The notes under the pieces were generated by a model. It was not told where the DNA came from and ran no database searches. It saw only the letters and a list, made by a program, of their open reading frames with translations. This document shows positions 1 to 12,781 of a stretch of 50,902 nucleotides of DNA, piece by piece. Source of the stretch: Bacillota bacterium. Lineage in GTDB: Bacteria > Bacillota > Thermincolia > Thermincolales > UBA2595. The stretch covers positions 1-50,902 of the forward strand of contig JAJZQD010000009.1 of assembly GCA_021847735.1 (NCBI GenBank), in the 5' to 3' direction. Position 1 is the stretch's first letter. Each line of letters begins with the position of its first letter. Position numbers and translations under genes: made by a program.

Positions 1-86
1 AAACTGCATCAATTGTCATTAATAATGGTCATAAATTGCTAAATCTAATATTCTACACAATAGGGGAAAATCCTCTTTTTTTTATC

Positions 87-341
87 TTATTCTGCCATTT
101 CTTGATATTTTTTTCGGGTGGCTTCTACTCCTCTGAGGTGGCGTTCGGCTTTATTAAATTCAAGAATATCTTTAATCTGAATAGCCAACTTCTTGTTAAC
201 ACCAGGCAGCCGTTCGGTCATGTCTTTATGTACAGTGCTCTTGCTGACCCCAAATACTGCTGCTGCCTGCCTGACCGTGGCCCTGGATTCAAGAATGTAG
301 GAACTAATATCAAGCACGCGTCTCCTAATATAGTCTTGCAT
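87..341 (-). CDS. spoIIID: Stage III sporulation protein D, transcriptional regulator
   Basis: An 84-residue helix-turn-helix protein, the usual SpoIIID length. The family acts in the mother cell during sporulation and modulates sigma-E-dependent genes. The sequence shows the family start MQDYIRRRV, the recognition region VRQAAAVFGVSKSTVHKD and the downstream TERLPGVN and RHLRGVEAT segments. An upstream in-frame extension to 425 exists, but ATG at 341 follows a G-rich Shine-Dalgarno stretch and begins exactly where the family begins. It lies 3' of spoIID, as in Bacillus. Identification is secure; regulatory targets are not visible here. Confidence 0.95.
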   Translation of the reverse strand: MQDYIRRRVLDISSYILESRATVRQAAAVFGVSKSTVHKDMTERLPGVNKKLAIQIKDILEFNKAERHLRGVEATRKKYQEMAE

Positions 342-370
342 CTGTTTACCCCCCCGTCGATTACTAATAA

Positions 371-399
371 ATATATATGCGGAGGGGATGAATAAATGC
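371..399 (-). promoter_or_regulatory. Possible sigma-E-type promoter for spoIIID
   Basis: On the minus strand CATATATAT (371-379) resembles the sigma-E -10 consensus CATACAAT, and GCATTTA (393-399) lies 13 bases upstream as a weak -35. spoIIID is a known sigma-E target in Bacillus. The -35 match is poor, so this is only a candidate. Confidence 0.25.
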
Positions 400-421
400 G
401 AAAAAAAAGCCCGAACCGTAT

Positions 422-1399
422 TCAATACTTTAATTTTTGTATCTGCACACCTGTATAATAGTGAGAAATAATGGCATTACAATCCAAACCTGCAAGCGCC
501 ATGCCGTTTGCACCGTATTGACACAATCCTACGGCATGACCTTTGCCAATAGACTGAAATCTGATTTTCCCTCCTGAGGCTTCCCATTTAACGAGTGTTG
601 AAGTTAACCCCAGGGTTTGTCTTAGAACTGTCCCGGATACCCTTCTCCCAAGTATCGTAACCTCCTGTAAACGTCCTCTTGGGCTTCGTTTGGTCGGCAA
701 AACTAAGGACTTATTTTCTGCCAAGGCCGGTGTTGACTCCAATCCCACGGCTTTCAATACCTTTAACAGCGATGGTTCCTTGATCTCAAGAGTGTAAACT
801 TGCTCTGTGACCTTGTATTCGTTGACACAGTCAACACTTCTCAGATATGGAATTGCAACAGACCATACGTCTTCGGAATTTTCCGTACCCCTGCCTCCAC
901 AGGAACCATGATAAACCGGTTCAATGATTGTTTTATTATATGTAATAACCTGGCCCTTAGTAAAATTAACCGCCTTACTTATTTTTTCAATATAGATGTA
1001 ATACTTTAACCTGCCCCAACGTCTCTTCAGTTCTTCATCATCGCACCATGCCTGACAATGCGTGGGATCAGTACAGATTTCCGCGCCCTTATGTAGATCA
1101 CTGGGTTTTGCCCCAAACTCAAACATGCGTTTGACTGTATATGTCCGGGCGGCAACAGCCTGGGCCTTTAACGCCTCCGGCTCAAATTCAGCGGGCATTT
1201 CGGCCGCTACTACTCCAACCAGGTATTTCTCCAAAGAAAGGTTCATAATCTTACCTGTTTGCGTGTTTAGTATCCTAACCGTAGGTTCACCATCCCGTAT
1301 TTCCGCCCCCGCCCCGGAAAAACCCCTGAAAACCCACATCGGAATACCTAGAAGCGAACCTAATATAAATATCCCTACAATTATCAAAACCCTTTTCAT
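422..1399 (-). CDS. spoIID: Stage II sporulation protein D (SpoIID), septal peptidoglycan lytic transglycosylase
   Basis: 325 residues. SpoIID degrades septal peptidoglycan with SpoIIP and SpoIIM so that the mother cell can engulf the forespore. Residues 1-25 form an N-terminal membrane anchor. The SpoIID domain follows, with EKYLVGVVAAEMPA and PEALKAQAVAARTY; the Glu in PEALKAQ (about residue 75) is the likely catalytic acid by analogy with B. subtilis. The motif HGSCGGRGTENSEDVW and the C-terminal GKGHAVGLCQYGANGMA block are typical. The gene lies between murA and spoIIID as in Bacillus. A terminator hairpin separates it from murA, so it probably has its own, presumably sigma-E, promoter. 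Confidence 0.95.
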   Translation of the reverse strand: MKRVLIIVGIFILGSLLGIPMWVFRGFSGAGAEIRDGEPTVRILNTQTGKIMNLSLEKYLVGVVAAEMPAEFEPEALKAQAVAARTYTVKRMFEFGAKPSDLHKGAEICTDPTHCQAWCDDEELKRRWGRLKYYIYIEKISKAVNFTKGQVITYNKTIIEPVYHGSCGGRGTENSEDVWSVAIPYLRSVDCVNEYKVTEQVYTLEIKEPSLLKVLKAVGLESTPALAENKSLVLPTKRSPRGRLQEVTILGRRVSGTVLRQTLGLTSTLVKWEASGGKIRFQSIGKGHAVGLCQYGANGMALAGLDCNAIISHYYTGVQIQKLKY

Positions 1400-1451
1400 C
1401 GGTTTTCCCCCGTAAAATAAAGGTATAAGTAAACCTACCTTTATTAGTATG

Positions 1452-1480
1452 AAAAAAACATGGCCCTAGACCATGTTTTT
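1452..1480 (-). terminator. Intrinsic terminator after murA
   Basis: An inverted repeat AAAAACATGG ... CCATGTTTTT with a 7-base loop; on the minus strand it ends in a run of T. It lies about 40 bases past the murA stop and before spoIID. Confidence 0.75.
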
Positions 1481-1516
1481 CGTTTTAATCAATATTCGGG
1501 TTTCCCAAAATACAGG

Positions 1517-2782
1517 TTAGGCATTTTTTACCCTTTTTATGTCCGCACCCAGTTCGCAAAGCTTGTACTCAAGGCTTTCGTAACCCCTGTCTATGTGATG
1601 AATAAGACTTATTTCTGTTTCACCCCTGGCAGCCAGACCGGCAAGAATTAAAGCTGCCCCTCCCCTTAAGTCGGTGGCCTTAACTTTAGCCCCGTACAGT
1701 TGGGGAACCCCTTTTACTACCGCAACCCGACCGTTAACACTTATGTCAGCACCCATCCGGACCAGTTCTTCGGTATGCATAAACCTGTTTTCAAAAACCG
1801 TTTCCACTATTAAACTAGTCCCCTCGGCACGGGCAAGTAAAGACGTTAGTTGCGCCTGCATATCTGTGGGAAACCCTGGGTACGGCAGGGTCTGGATATT
1901 GGTGGGCTGAATCTTGTCCGCTCCAATAACACGGATGCCGTCACCACCGTTTTGGACTTTTGCCCCAATCTCCTCGATTTTGGCAATTACAGGCTTGAGG
2001 TGTTCAGCGATAACATTTTCTATTCGAATATCCCCGCCGGTTATAGCTGCAGCCACCATGTATGTACCTGCTTCCACCCTGTCAGGAATGATATTGTGAG
2101 CCGCCCCTTTAAGGGATGAAACCCCCTCTATAGCCACAAGGTTAGTCCCGGCGCCGGAAACCTTCCCGCCCATGCCATTTAAAAAGTTGGCCAAATCCAC
2201 TATCTCCGGTTCTTCTGCAGCGTTTTCAATATGGGTTACCCCGTCTGCCAAGGCAGCTGCCATCATAATATTTTCGGTTGCCCCCACACTTGGAAAATCA
2301 AGATATATCCTGGCCCCTTTTAACCTGCCTCTGACTCTGGCATCTACATACCCGCTCTCCTTAGTAATTTCAGCGCCCAAACAGGCGAATCCTTTTAGGT
2401 GCAAATCAATAGGCCTTGTTCCAATATTACATCCGCCGGGAAGGGAAATTCTGGTCTGGCCAAACCTGGCCAATAACGGCCCCATAATGAGAAAGGAGGC
2501 TCTCATTTTGCTTACGCACTCGTAAGGAGCCTCTCGATTACAAAGGGTATTGGCAGTCACTGTTAGGGTGTCTCTGTCCCAAGTGGTTTCTGCTCCCAAA
2601 TAACTTATTAAGTCAACAATGGTGTTAACGTCAGCTAACCGGGGCACCCCTGCCAAGAGGCAGGTGTCTTCTACCAAAAGTGTTGATGCGATAATGGGCA
2701 GCACAGCATTTTTTGCTCCACTTACATGAATTGTCCCCGTTAAGGGCACTCCACCCCGAATAACCAACTTTTCCACGTACAA
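1517..2782 (-). CDS. murA: UDP-N-acetylglucosamine 1-carboxyvinyltransferase (MurA)
   Basis: 421 residues, normal length. It transfers enolpyruvate from PEP to UDP-GlcNAc, the first committed step of peptidoglycan synthesis, in the cytoplasm. Visible signatures are the N-terminal SGAKNAVLPI, the catalytic loop LPGGCNIGTRPIDLH with Cys118 (the fosfomycin-reactive Cys position), and the C-terminal TDLRGGAALILAGLAARG. The order ywmB-murA-spoIID matches the murAA locus of Bacillus. The start ATG at 2782 is followed directly by the conserved fold and needs no extension. Confidence 0.97.
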   Translation of the reverse strand: MYVEKLVIRGGVPLTGTIHVSGAKNAVLPIIASTLLVEDTCLLAGVPRLADVNTIVDLISYLGAETTWDRDTLTVTANTLCNREAPYECVSKMRASFLIMGPLLARFGQTRISLPGGCNIGTRPIDLHLKGFACLGAEITKESGYVDARVRGRLKGARIYLDFPSVGATENIMMAAALADGVTHIENAAEEPEIVDLANFLNGMGGKVSGAGTNLVAIEGVSSLKGAAHNIIPDRVEAGTYMVAAAITGGDIRIENVIAEHLKPVIAKIEEIGAKVQNGGDGIRVIGADKIQPTNIQTLPYPGFPTDMQAQLTSLLARAEGTSLIVETVFENRFMHTEELVRMGADISVNGRVAVVKGVPQLYGAKVKATDLRGGAALILAGLAARGETEISLIHHIDRGYESLEYKLCELGADIKRVKNA

Positions 2783-2819
2783 TTTCCCCCTGTTTAAGTC
2801 ATTTAAACAAACCTGTTTT

Positions 2820-3584
2820 TTAGTATTCGCTGGTGATTATTGGGGATCCTATATACACAAAAGTTCTATTTTCGACAGAATTGTACCTTAAAGCCATATT
2901 AATATTACCTGACTTTTTGTTGCCTGTCAACTGTTGGCGGACATCTGGCGAAAAAGCAGTAATACTTACCAACTGCCCATTTGCCAATGCTTCCACGTTC
3001 TGGGCATGAGCAGCAGCCAACATCTTTCGAAGAACTTCGTTCGCCCCGGGTGGACTCATCTCCCCCGAAAAATAACCTGAGATAACAAGGCTTTTATGGA
3101 ATTGATTCTCTTTAAAAAACTCGCGAGAGATTTTTTCAAGGTTTTTGAAAGAACATTGCGGGTTTTCTGTGCGAAGTGAAAGAACCAGATACGCCTTCCC
3201 GTTTCCACCGTGGTTAACAGGCTTTACATGTAGAGCTACCCTTGCCGTGAGGCCCTGTCCAACTGCACCTTCTGCTTCAGCAGAAAAAAATCCGTTTTCG
3301 CTGACAAGTTTGATAGTTGGGACAGCCTCAGGTCGAAACAATTTTCGAACCTTTGCATCAAAGTATTTTCGACCGGAATCCTCAGTCAAAAAAGCCCGGT
3401 TGATAACTACCCATCCGTTAAGCTCCAGTTTGTTGAATCTGGTCCCTGAAGCCTTAAACACCCGGACTATCGCTGCCCCATCGGAACTATCTATGGTTAC
3501 CGGAAAGGCCCAAATTAGGATTATTACTGGCGCTAATACCACACATATTAATAATACGACAAGTATCTTCTTTTTTAGATCCAA
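2820..3584 (-). CDS. ywmB: YwmB-family protein of unknown function
   Basis: 254 residues with an N-terminal hydrophobic segment (about residues 6-28), so probably membrane-anchored or exported. I recognise it as YwmB-like from its position directly before murA and downstream of the atp operon and from the conserved C-terminal ending YIGSPIITSEY. The start is TTG at 3584, preceded by GAAGG. The biochemical role of the family is not known to me; the link to MurA and sporulation is positional only. Confidence 0.8.
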   Translation of the reverse strand: MDLKKKILVVLLICVVLAPVIILIWAFPVTIDSSDGAAIVRVFKASGTRFNKLELNGWVVINRAFLTEDSGRKYFDAKVRKLFRPEAVPTIKLVSENGFFSAEAEGAVGQGLTARVALHVKPVNHGGNGKAYLVLSLRTENPQCSFKNLEKISREFFKENQFHKSLVISGYFSGEMSPPGANEVLRKMLAAAHAQNVEALANGQLVSITAFSPDVRQQLTGNKKSGNINMALRYNSVENRTFVYIGSPIITSEY

Positions 3585-3666
3585 AATACCTTCACCAACC
3601 TCAGGGGTTCTTTTTTTATAATATTGCCGTTAGAATAAGCCTTTAGACAGTATGCCTGTAAAAAAT

Positions 3667-3878
3667 AGGGTGTCCAAAAAAAGCAGCTTCTTTGCTCTAG
3701 GTACAGTAACAAGGAAAAGGCAGATGTATTCCTGCAAACGAGCAACAACTCAGCCGGCAAACCGCTCCCGCTAACGCGGACCTACCCAAAGGGCACAATG
3801 GGACTCTAAGCGCTAAAGCGCAAAGAGCCCCGACGGCGCACCGGCGGATGTCAGACTCGACCGGAAACACCTGCCTCT
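3667..3878 (+). repeat. Dispersed element E1 (copy of the element at 39559-39765, opposite orientation)
   Basis: The core (about 3709-3878) matches the reverse complement of 39601-39727: shared blocks include ACAAGGAAA, GAGCAACAACTCAGCC, GCAAACCGCTCCCGC, GGCGGATGTCAG and ACCTGCC. E1 carries extra sequence in the middle (about 3772-3840). The ends of the core are roughly complementary to each other, so the element can fold back on itself. No protein is encoded. The 464-base gap between ywmB and atpC is otherwise filled by a hairpin and repeat R1. Confidence 0.7.
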
Positions 3879-3888
3879 ACAATGAAGA

Positions 3889-3923
3889 AGGGGTTGCCTA
3901 AAATTTTCTTTTAGACAACCCCT
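3889..3923 (-). terminator. Strong hairpin downstream of the atp operon
   Basis: AGGGGTTG...CTAAAA / TTTTAG...CAACCCCT forms a near-perfect stem with a short loop. It follows atpC and repeat R1 on the minus strand and may end the atp transcript. It may also form one end of element E1. There is no long T run after the stem. Confidence 0.5.
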
Positions 3924-3933
3924 GAATGTTTTT

Positions 3934-4049
3934 TTATCCCAATTCCAAGACTCCACCTTCTATTAGGTGGAGTTTCCACTTTTCTGCTTCAGTGGGGGTA
4001 GAGTCCCCCACTGAAGTTTCGATGTTCAGCTTTAGCTGAACGAGTTCAC
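3934..4049 (-). repeat. 116-bp three-hairpin repeat R1
   Basis: One of three copies (with 16315-16430 and, inverted, 30407-30522). Read on the minus strand it begins GTGAACTCGTTCAGC and ends GAATTGGGATAA, with three consecutive stem-loops: GTTCAGC/GCTGAAC, CTTCAGTGGGGG/CCCCCACTGAAG and ACTCCACCT/AGGTGGAGT. Its first base is the last base of the atpC stop codon. Differences among the copies fall mostly in loops. It has no coding capacity. Confidence 0.9.
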
Positions 4050-4456
4050 TACTCGTTACCTGAGGCTTTTAGGCGGATTAGTGCCCTCCGTAAAGCCATT
4101 TCGGCTCTAGCTACATCAACGTCATGAGTACGGCTTGCCAGTCTTTGTTCAGCACGTTCACGGGCAGCTTTCGCTCTTGATACATCGATTTCGTCGCTGC
4201 GCTCAGCAGTCTCGGCAAGTATAACAACTTTATCATTATTAACTTCCATGAACCCACCACTGGTAGCAAGTTTAGTCTCTTTGCCACCGGTGATAACTTT
4301 TAAAATGCCGATGTTCAAACCGGAAACAATGGGGGCGTGCATTGGCAGGACACCAAGGTAACCTTCTATACCCGGAACAACCACGAAATCAACCTGCTCA
4401 CTAAATACCACTCGTTCCGGCGTAACTATTTCAACCGTGATGTTCTTATCAGCCAT
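4049..4456 (-). CDS. atpC: ATP synthase F1 epsilon subunit
   Basis: About 135 residues; part of the central stalk of F1, linking gamma to the c-ring and able to inhibit ATP hydrolysis. The N-terminal beta-sandwich (ITVEIVTPERVVFSEQVDFV, then LGVLPMHAPIV) and the C-terminal helical hairpin rich in Arg/Ala (ARAEMALRRALIRL) are intact. I chose ATG at 4456 because GAGGGA lies upstream at usable spacing; a GTG at 4465 would overlap atpD by 8 bases. It is the last gene of the operon, and its TAG stop abuts repeat R1. Confidence 0.95.
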   Translation of the reverse strand: MADKNITVEIVTPERVVFSEQVDFVVVPGIEGYLGVLPMHAPIVSGLNIGILKVITGGKETKLATSGGFMEVNNDKVVILAETAERSDEIDVSRAKAARERAEQRLASRTHDVDVARAEMALRRALIRLKASGNE

Positions 4457-4457
4457 A

Positions 4458-5882
<1,425 letters not shown>

Positions 5883-5906
5883 TTAAGCGTTTTCCCTCCT
5901 ATCGCA

Positions 5907-6755
5907 TTAATCTAGTGCGTTCGCACCACCAACGATTTCTGAAATCTCTTTGGTTATCGCCGCCTGGCGTGCCCGGTTCAGGGCAAGGGTATATTTGTCT
6001 ATCATCTCTGAAGCGTTATCCGTAGCCGAACCCATGGCAGTCATCCGGGCCCCTTGCTCACTGGCTTTGGATTCCAGTAACGCCCTGTAAATTGTTGTGT
6101 CGATATACCTTGGTAACAACTCGGCCAACAATTCCTCGGGATTGGGCTCGTAAATGTAATCTATCTGGGTGACCTTTCCACTTTCTTTGGGCTGTTCAAC
6201 TGGCAGCAGTTTCACAGTAGTAGGCTTCTGGGTCATGGCTGATTTGAATTCTGTATATACGAGGTATATTTCATCAAATATCCCTTTAACATAATAATCA
6301 ACCAAAGTTTGACCAATTTCCTTGGCAACCCCGAAGGAAATATCCTCACCGAGACCCACAAACTCAGATTTAATATCAAATCCCCGACGGCGGAAAAAAT
6401 CCCGACCTTTTCGGCCTATAGTAACCAGACTGCCTGGTTTACTATGAAGCAATACTGCATTCATCCGAAGAACATTTGCATTGTATCCTCCACACAAACC
6501 GCGGTCGGCGGAAATTAGCACATAGCAGAGATTCTTGGGTTCCCGAACTTGCAACAATGGGTGACTTACCCCCGAATTGGCAGAGGTCAAACGAGCCAGA
6601 ACCTCTTGAATTTTCCCCGCAAAGGGCCGGGCTGCTATTACCCGCTCCTGGGCCTTGCGTAATTTCGCCGCGGCAACCATCTTCATAGCTTTGGTAATCT
6701 GTTGAGTACTTTTAATACTTTTTATCCGGCGTCGTAAATCGCGCGCACTTGCCAT
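5907..6755 (-). CDS. atpG: ATP synthase F1 gamma subunit
   Basis: 282 residues; the rotating central shaft of F1. Conserved ends are visible: the N-terminal [20 protein letters not shown] and the C-terminal [16 protein letters not shown] and [20 protein letters not shown], which form the antiparallel coiled coil inside the alpha-beta ring. Normal length and position between atpA and atpD. Confidence 0.97.
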   Translation of the reverse strand: MASARDLRRRIKSIKSTQQITKAMKMVAAAKLRKAQERVIAARPFAGKIQEVLARLTSANSGVSHPLLQVREPKNLCYVLISADRGLCGGYNANVLRMNAVLLHSKPGSLVTIGRKGRDFFRRRGFDIKSEFVGLGEDISFGVAKEIGQTLVDYYVKGIFDEIYLVYTEFKSAMTQKPTTVKLLPVEQPKESGKVTQIDYIYEPNPEELLAELLPRYIDTTIYRALLESKASEQGARMTAMGSATDNASEMIDKYTLALNRARQAAITKEISEIVGGANALD

Positions 6756-6808
6756 GTTGATTTCTCACCACCTTTACTCAGTGTCTGTCAATTCACAGAC
6801 CTGTCAGT

Positions 6809-8314
<1,506 letters not shown>

Positions 8315-8881
8315 TTAGTCTCTCACCCCTATCTCCTTGACTTCAAATTGTAGAAGATTATCTTTGAGTCTCTCTAGCCTCCCGGCTAAACTTCCGTCAA
8401 TAACCTTGTCCCCAATGCGCACTACAACCCCACCAATTAAGCTGGGGTCTAATTCAGACTGTAATCTGATGGTTTTTCCTGTTACAGCAGTCAGTCTTGC
8501 TTTAAGGGTGTCAAGATCAGAGTCATTGAGCTCAACGGCGGTCTTAACCCGGGCATCAGCCATATTCCGGGTTTCATTTGCATATGAAACAAACTCGTGG
8601 TAAATGCCGGGAATATATGTTGCCCTATACTTTTCAATAACAATATCCAGGAAATTTAACGTGATTTCCGATACTTCCTGGGAAAATACACCATTAATAA
8701 TAGCTTTCTTTTCTTCAGGCGAAATAAGCTGGTGATCCATGACCCTTTTTAACTCTTCGTTTTCGTTAATGGTATCTACAACCACTTTAAGTTCTGCTTC
8801 AAGGTTATCTACCAAATCCTTTTCCCGGGCAAGAGTAAAAAAAGCTTGTGCATATCTGCGTGCTACGGCATTCTCTAGCAT
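8315..8881 (-). CDS. atpH: ATP synthase delta subunit
   Basis: 188 residues; the F1 delta (OSCP-like) subunit that ties the alpha-beta head to the b stator. The N-terminal helical domain starts VARRYAQAFFTLARE, and the C-terminal signature LDPSLIGGVVVRIGDKVIDGS is conserved. It overlaps the end of atpF by 7 bases and abuts atpA. Confidence 0.96.
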   Translation of the reverse strand: MLENAVARRYAQAFFTLAREKDLVDNLEAELKVVVDTINENEELKRVMDHQLISPEEKKAIINGVFSQEVSEITLNFLDIVIEKYRATYIPGIYHEFVSYANETRNMADARVKTAVELNDSDLDTLKARLTAVTGKTIRLQSELDPSLIGGVVVRIGDKVIDGSLAGRLERLKDNLLQFEVKEIGVRD

Positions 8882-9384
8882 TTGAGATCGCCTACCTCTG
8901 TAACAAACTCATCAACTAGCTTTTTATGGTCTTCCACCGAGATAGTTTTACCAAGCACCTTCCCGGCAGCCATAATCGCTAATGTAGCAACCTCGTCACG
9001 CAGTGCAGCAATAGCCTGATCCTTCTCCCTGCCAATTTCTTCCTGGGCTCTTTGAATAGCTTTTGTTGCCTCGGCTTGAGCATTAGTTACAATGTCCTTC
9101 TTCACTTCTTCACCAAGCTTGGTAGCCTTGGCGATTATTTCTTGGGCCTCTTGTTTAGCTTCAGCCAGACGGGACTCATATTCTTTTCTCATCTTTTCGG
9201 CATCGTTCTTGGCACTTTCGGCATTGCTTATAGCATCTTCGATGGACTTTTTACGTTCATCAAGCATAGTGAGTATCGGCTTGTAAGCAATTTTCTTTAA
9301 TATGAAGAGTAGGAACAAGAAGTTCACTATCTGCCAGAGAAACTTGGGAAATTCAAAACCCAGGCTCTTCAATATATCTCCCAT
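8875..9384 (-). CDS. atpF: ATP synthase F0 b subunit
   Basis: 169 residues; the peripheral stalk. There is one N-terminal membrane span (about residues 10-32, in FPKFLWQIVNFLFLLFILKK) followed by a long charged helix (about residues 40-140, rich in E, K, A and R) typical of the b dimer, and a C-terminal segment binding delta. The N-terminal segment closely resembles a separate 36-residue ORF at 33688-33798. Confidence 0.96.
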   Translation of the reverse strand: MGDILKSLGFEFPKFLWQIVNFLFLLFILKKIAYKPILTMLDERKKSIEDAISNAESAKNDAEKMRKEYESRLAEAKQEAQEIIAKATKLGEEVKKDIVTNAQAEATKAIQRAQEEIGREKDQAIAALRDEVATLAIMAAGKVLGKTISVEDHKKLVDEFVTEVGDLKC

Positions 9385-9429
9385 GTATTCAAAAACCCCC
9401 TCTCTGCAATTGTTTAAAAAGCTTGTTTT

Positions 9430-9475
9430 AGGCGAAAAGAGACCAAGGTTCAGCCTTCCCTGATCTCTATCGCCT
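9430..9475 (-). other. Intercistronic stem-loop between atpE and atpF
   Basis: An imperfect inverted repeat (AGGCGA...GAGA..AGG / CCT..TCTC...TCGCCT) in the 124-base gap between atpE and atpF. It is not followed by a T run on the mRNA strand, so it looks more like an RNA-stability or processing hairpin than a terminator. Function is inferred. Confidence 0.45.
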
Positions 9476-9508
9476 TAGTTGATATAAGAAACTAAAACCA
9501 ATAATTTC

Positions 9509-10509
<1,001 letters not shown>

Positions 10510-10559
10510 TATTTCCACCTCCTTCATTTAAACTTTTATAAAGGTAACTAATTAAAAAG

Positions 10560-11093
10560 TTATAATTTCAGATTCCCTTCGGAATCTTCAAACCTGGAGT
10601 CATTTTTAAATGTGTCATCAAAATCCAAACCGGGAAAACGCAAGCCCGCTTCCTGGTCCTCTTTGGGAACAACAACATTCGTAATTGGCCGCGAAACCTC
10701 GGTTTGCTTGTTCCACCACTCGTCATCAGTATGCTTTACTATAAAGACCCCCATTATCATCTTCGGTAACAGGATGCCTGCAAAAGTTCCTACCCCAACA
10801 AGGAAGTGGGTTCTCGGTATAACCAGATAAAGAACTATCACTATTAGCCAAAACCTTACATGGTAACTGACAAAACTGATTACTCTGGCTAAACCGGGAG
10901 AGGCTGCCCGCATGGCAACATCAAGAATTACAGCTACTACCTTATAGTTAACAATAGATAATACCACCCCAAAACCCAAACCGTAGGCGAACTGCTCTTT
11001 TCCGAAATAATATGTAAGACCACCTATCAGTAGTGTTGCAATCAAGGTCCACTTAGCTATCCCTCGCTGCACTTGGGGCGTATCCACTGCCAT
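10560..11093 (-). CDS. atpI: ATP synthase subunit I (AtpI-type assembly protein)
   Basis: 177 residues with about four membrane helices in the first 120 residues (LIATLLIGGLTYYFG, YGLGFGVVLSIVNYKVV, FWLIVIVLYLVI, FLVGVGTFAGILLPKMI) and a hydrophilic tail. AtpI proteins assist c-ring assembly and lie first or second in atp operons. The tail of about 55 charged residues is longer than in many homologues. It starts 3 bases after the atpZ stop. Confidence 0.85.
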   Translation of the reverse strand: MAVDTPQVQRGIAKWTLIATLLIGGLTYYFGKEQFAYGLGFGVVLSIVNYKVVAVILDVAMRAASPGLARVISFVSYHVRFWLIVIVLYLVIPRTHFLVGVGTFAGILLPKMIMGVFIVKHTDDEWWNKQTEVSRPITNVVVPKEDQEAGLRFPGLDFDDTFKNDSRFEDSEGNLKL

Positions 11094-11096
11094 GCA

Positions 11097-11318
11097 CTAG
11101 TCCCCTCCCTTTTTGGGAAAGGCCAGGTCGTACAGAGACTTAAGACCGGCCGCCGTCCCCAGGAGAAACATAATCAAAGTCAACCAGGGACTAGTCCCAA
11201 GGTGCTTGTCTAACCAACTCCCGGCAAGATAACCAAATAGCACGGAAGCCGCCATAGTCACCCCAGCGGACATAATAAGACCCACACCTCTATATCCCTG
11301 GTCTTTATCGCCTTTCAT
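11097..11318 (-). CDS. AtpZ/AtpI-family small membrane protein
   Basis: 73 residues, two membrane helices (LIMSAGVTMAASVLFGYLAG and PWLTLIMFLLGTAAGLKSLY) separated by SWLDKHLGTS. This is the AtpZ-like protein that often precedes atpI; relatives have been linked to Mg2+/Ca2+ transport or F0 assembly. It is the first gene of the ten-gene atp operon. The ATG follows AGAGGGTGAAAAT. Confidence 0.85.
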   Translation of the reverse strand: MKGDKDQGYRGVGLIMSAGVTMAASVLFGYLAGSWLDKHLGTSPWLTLIMFLLGTAAGLKSLYDLAFPKKGGD

Positions 11319-11494
11319 ATTTTCACCCTCTTTATGGGGCTTCTGGAAAGAACATCATCAGAAACCAGTGCGAGTAACAGTCTTGTACAGTATATTGAGC
11401 CACAGGAGAAAATATTTCTTAATTCTCAAAATTTTTCGAACTCGTTGCCCTTATAAAAAGACATAAAGATATCCCCCCCCATCAATGCGGAAGG

Positions 11495-11523
11495 TCTATA
11501 TTTTATGCCTGATGTCAGAGCAA
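11495..11523 (-). promoter_or_regulatory. atpI: Candidate sigma-A promoter of the atp operon
   Basis: On the minus strand TTGCTC (11518-11523) and TATAGA (11495-11500) are separated by exactly 17 bases, giving a leader of about 170 bases before atpZ. The rest of the 287-base gap after wecB is A/T-rich with nothing else recognisable. Confidence 0.4.
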
Positions 11524-11605
11524 AATTTACAACGTACTCTATATTCTCTGTTTTTTTACAATTTCCTTTTTTTTGAGGATAATTTTTAAATTTTTTTTCA
11601 CAAAT

Positions 11606-12766
11606 TTACTGTGTTATGAACTCTCGGGGTTTGCTGCCCCCCAGGTTACAGAAATACTTAAGCCCCGCGGCTATTCTGGCGCACGCTTTGCCATCCCCAT
11701 AAGGGTTGACCGCATTTGCCATTTTATCATATTGGGTCCTGTCTTCCAAAAGGGTTTGGCAGGCATTGAAAATCGCATCCCTATTTGTACCAACCATCTG
11801 CACGGTGCCAGCATCTATTGCCTCCGGCCTTTCGGTTGTGTCTCTTAGCACTAACACCGGTTTTCCTAAAGACGGTGCTTCTTCCTGAAGCCCTCCTGAA
11901 TCGGTTAAGACTAAATAAGCCTTGTTCATTAGGTTGACCATCGGCGCGTATTCCAGCGGGTCGATAAGGTGTACCCTCGGCAGCCCTCCCAGAACCGACT
12001 CAACGATTTGTCTGATCTTTGGATTTTTATGGACCGGAAAAACCACCTCCACATCACTGTGTTTTTCCACTACAGCCCGCAACGCCCCATATACGTTGCG
12101 CATCGGTTCGCCCAGGTTTTCCCGGCGGTGAGTGGTAACTACTAGAACTCTGCTTTTAGTGTAATCAATTGCGTCCAGGACAGGATTGTTGAAGGCATAT
12201 GAATCCTTCACGGTTGCCAGTAAAGCATCAATAACCGTATTCCCGGTAACTAGTATGGATTCCGGGTTTACCCCTTCTTTTAATAGGTTAGATTTTGCGG
12301 TTACCGTTGGTGCAAAGTGAATATCGGCAATGGCACCCGTTAGTCTCCTGTTCATTTCTTCGGGAAACGGTGAATATTTGTTCCCGGTACGCAGGCCGGC
12401 CTCAACATGGCCGACCTTGATTTGGCGGTAAAATGCCGCTAAACCGGCTACAAAAGTAGTAGTAGTATCCCCATGTACCAAAACAATATCCGGTGCTGCC
12501 TCGTCAAGGATTTCGCCTAGTCCGGTCAAAGCCCTGGTCGTAATTTCATATAATGTTTGATTAGGCAGCATTATATTTAAATCATATGCCGGTGTTATCC
12601 GAAATAATTCCAAAACCTGGTCCAGCATTTCCCGGTGTTGAGCCGTTACAGCAACACTGCACCTGATTTGGTCAGGATGTCTTTCCAGTTCTTTGACAAG
12701 GGGGGCCATTTTTATTGCCTCCGGGCGAGTTCCGAAAATAGCCAGGACATTAAGAATACTCATCAT
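11606..12766 (-). CDS. wecB: UDP-N-acetylglucosamine 2-epimerase (non-hydrolysing)
   Basis: 386 residues. It interconverts UDP-GlcNAc and UDP-ManNAc for cell-surface polymers such as teichoic or secondary wall polysaccharides. The start IFGTRPEAIKMAPLV, the central HRRENLGEPM and the UDP-binding VLTDSGGLQEEAPSLGKPVLV are all present. The position between glyA and the atp operon matches mnaA in B. subtilis, so the physiological product is probably UDP-ManNAc. Confidence 0.93.
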   Translation of the reverse strand: MMSILNVLAIFGTRPEAIKMAPLVKELERHPDQIRCSVAVTAQHREMLDQVLELFRITPAYDLNIMLPNQTLYEITTRALTGLGEILDEAAPDIVLVHGDTTTTFVAGLAAFYRQIKVGHVEAGLRTGNKYSPFPEEMNRRLTGAIADIHFAPTVTAKSNLLKEGVNPESILVTGNTVIDALLATVKDSYAFNNPVLDAIDYTKSRVLVVTTHRRENLGEPMRNVYGALRAVVEKHSDVEVVFPVHKNPKIRQIVESVLGGLPRVHLIDPLEYAPMVNLMNKAYLVLTDSGGLQEEAPSLGKPVLVLRDTTERPEAIDAGTVQMVGTNRDAIFNACQTLLEDRTQYDKMANAVNPYGDGKACARIAAGLKYFCNLGGSKPREFITQ

Positions 12767-12781
12767 TCACCTCGTAATCCA

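Noticed and set aside
1400-1470. Sigma-E promoter for spoIID
   Set aside because: A CATACTAAT -10-like sequence is present but no -35 element at the right distance.
3575-3760. A 61-residue minus-strand ORF between ywmB and E1
   Set aside because: It lies inside repeat E1 and the ywmB upstream region, with no homology or ribosome site.
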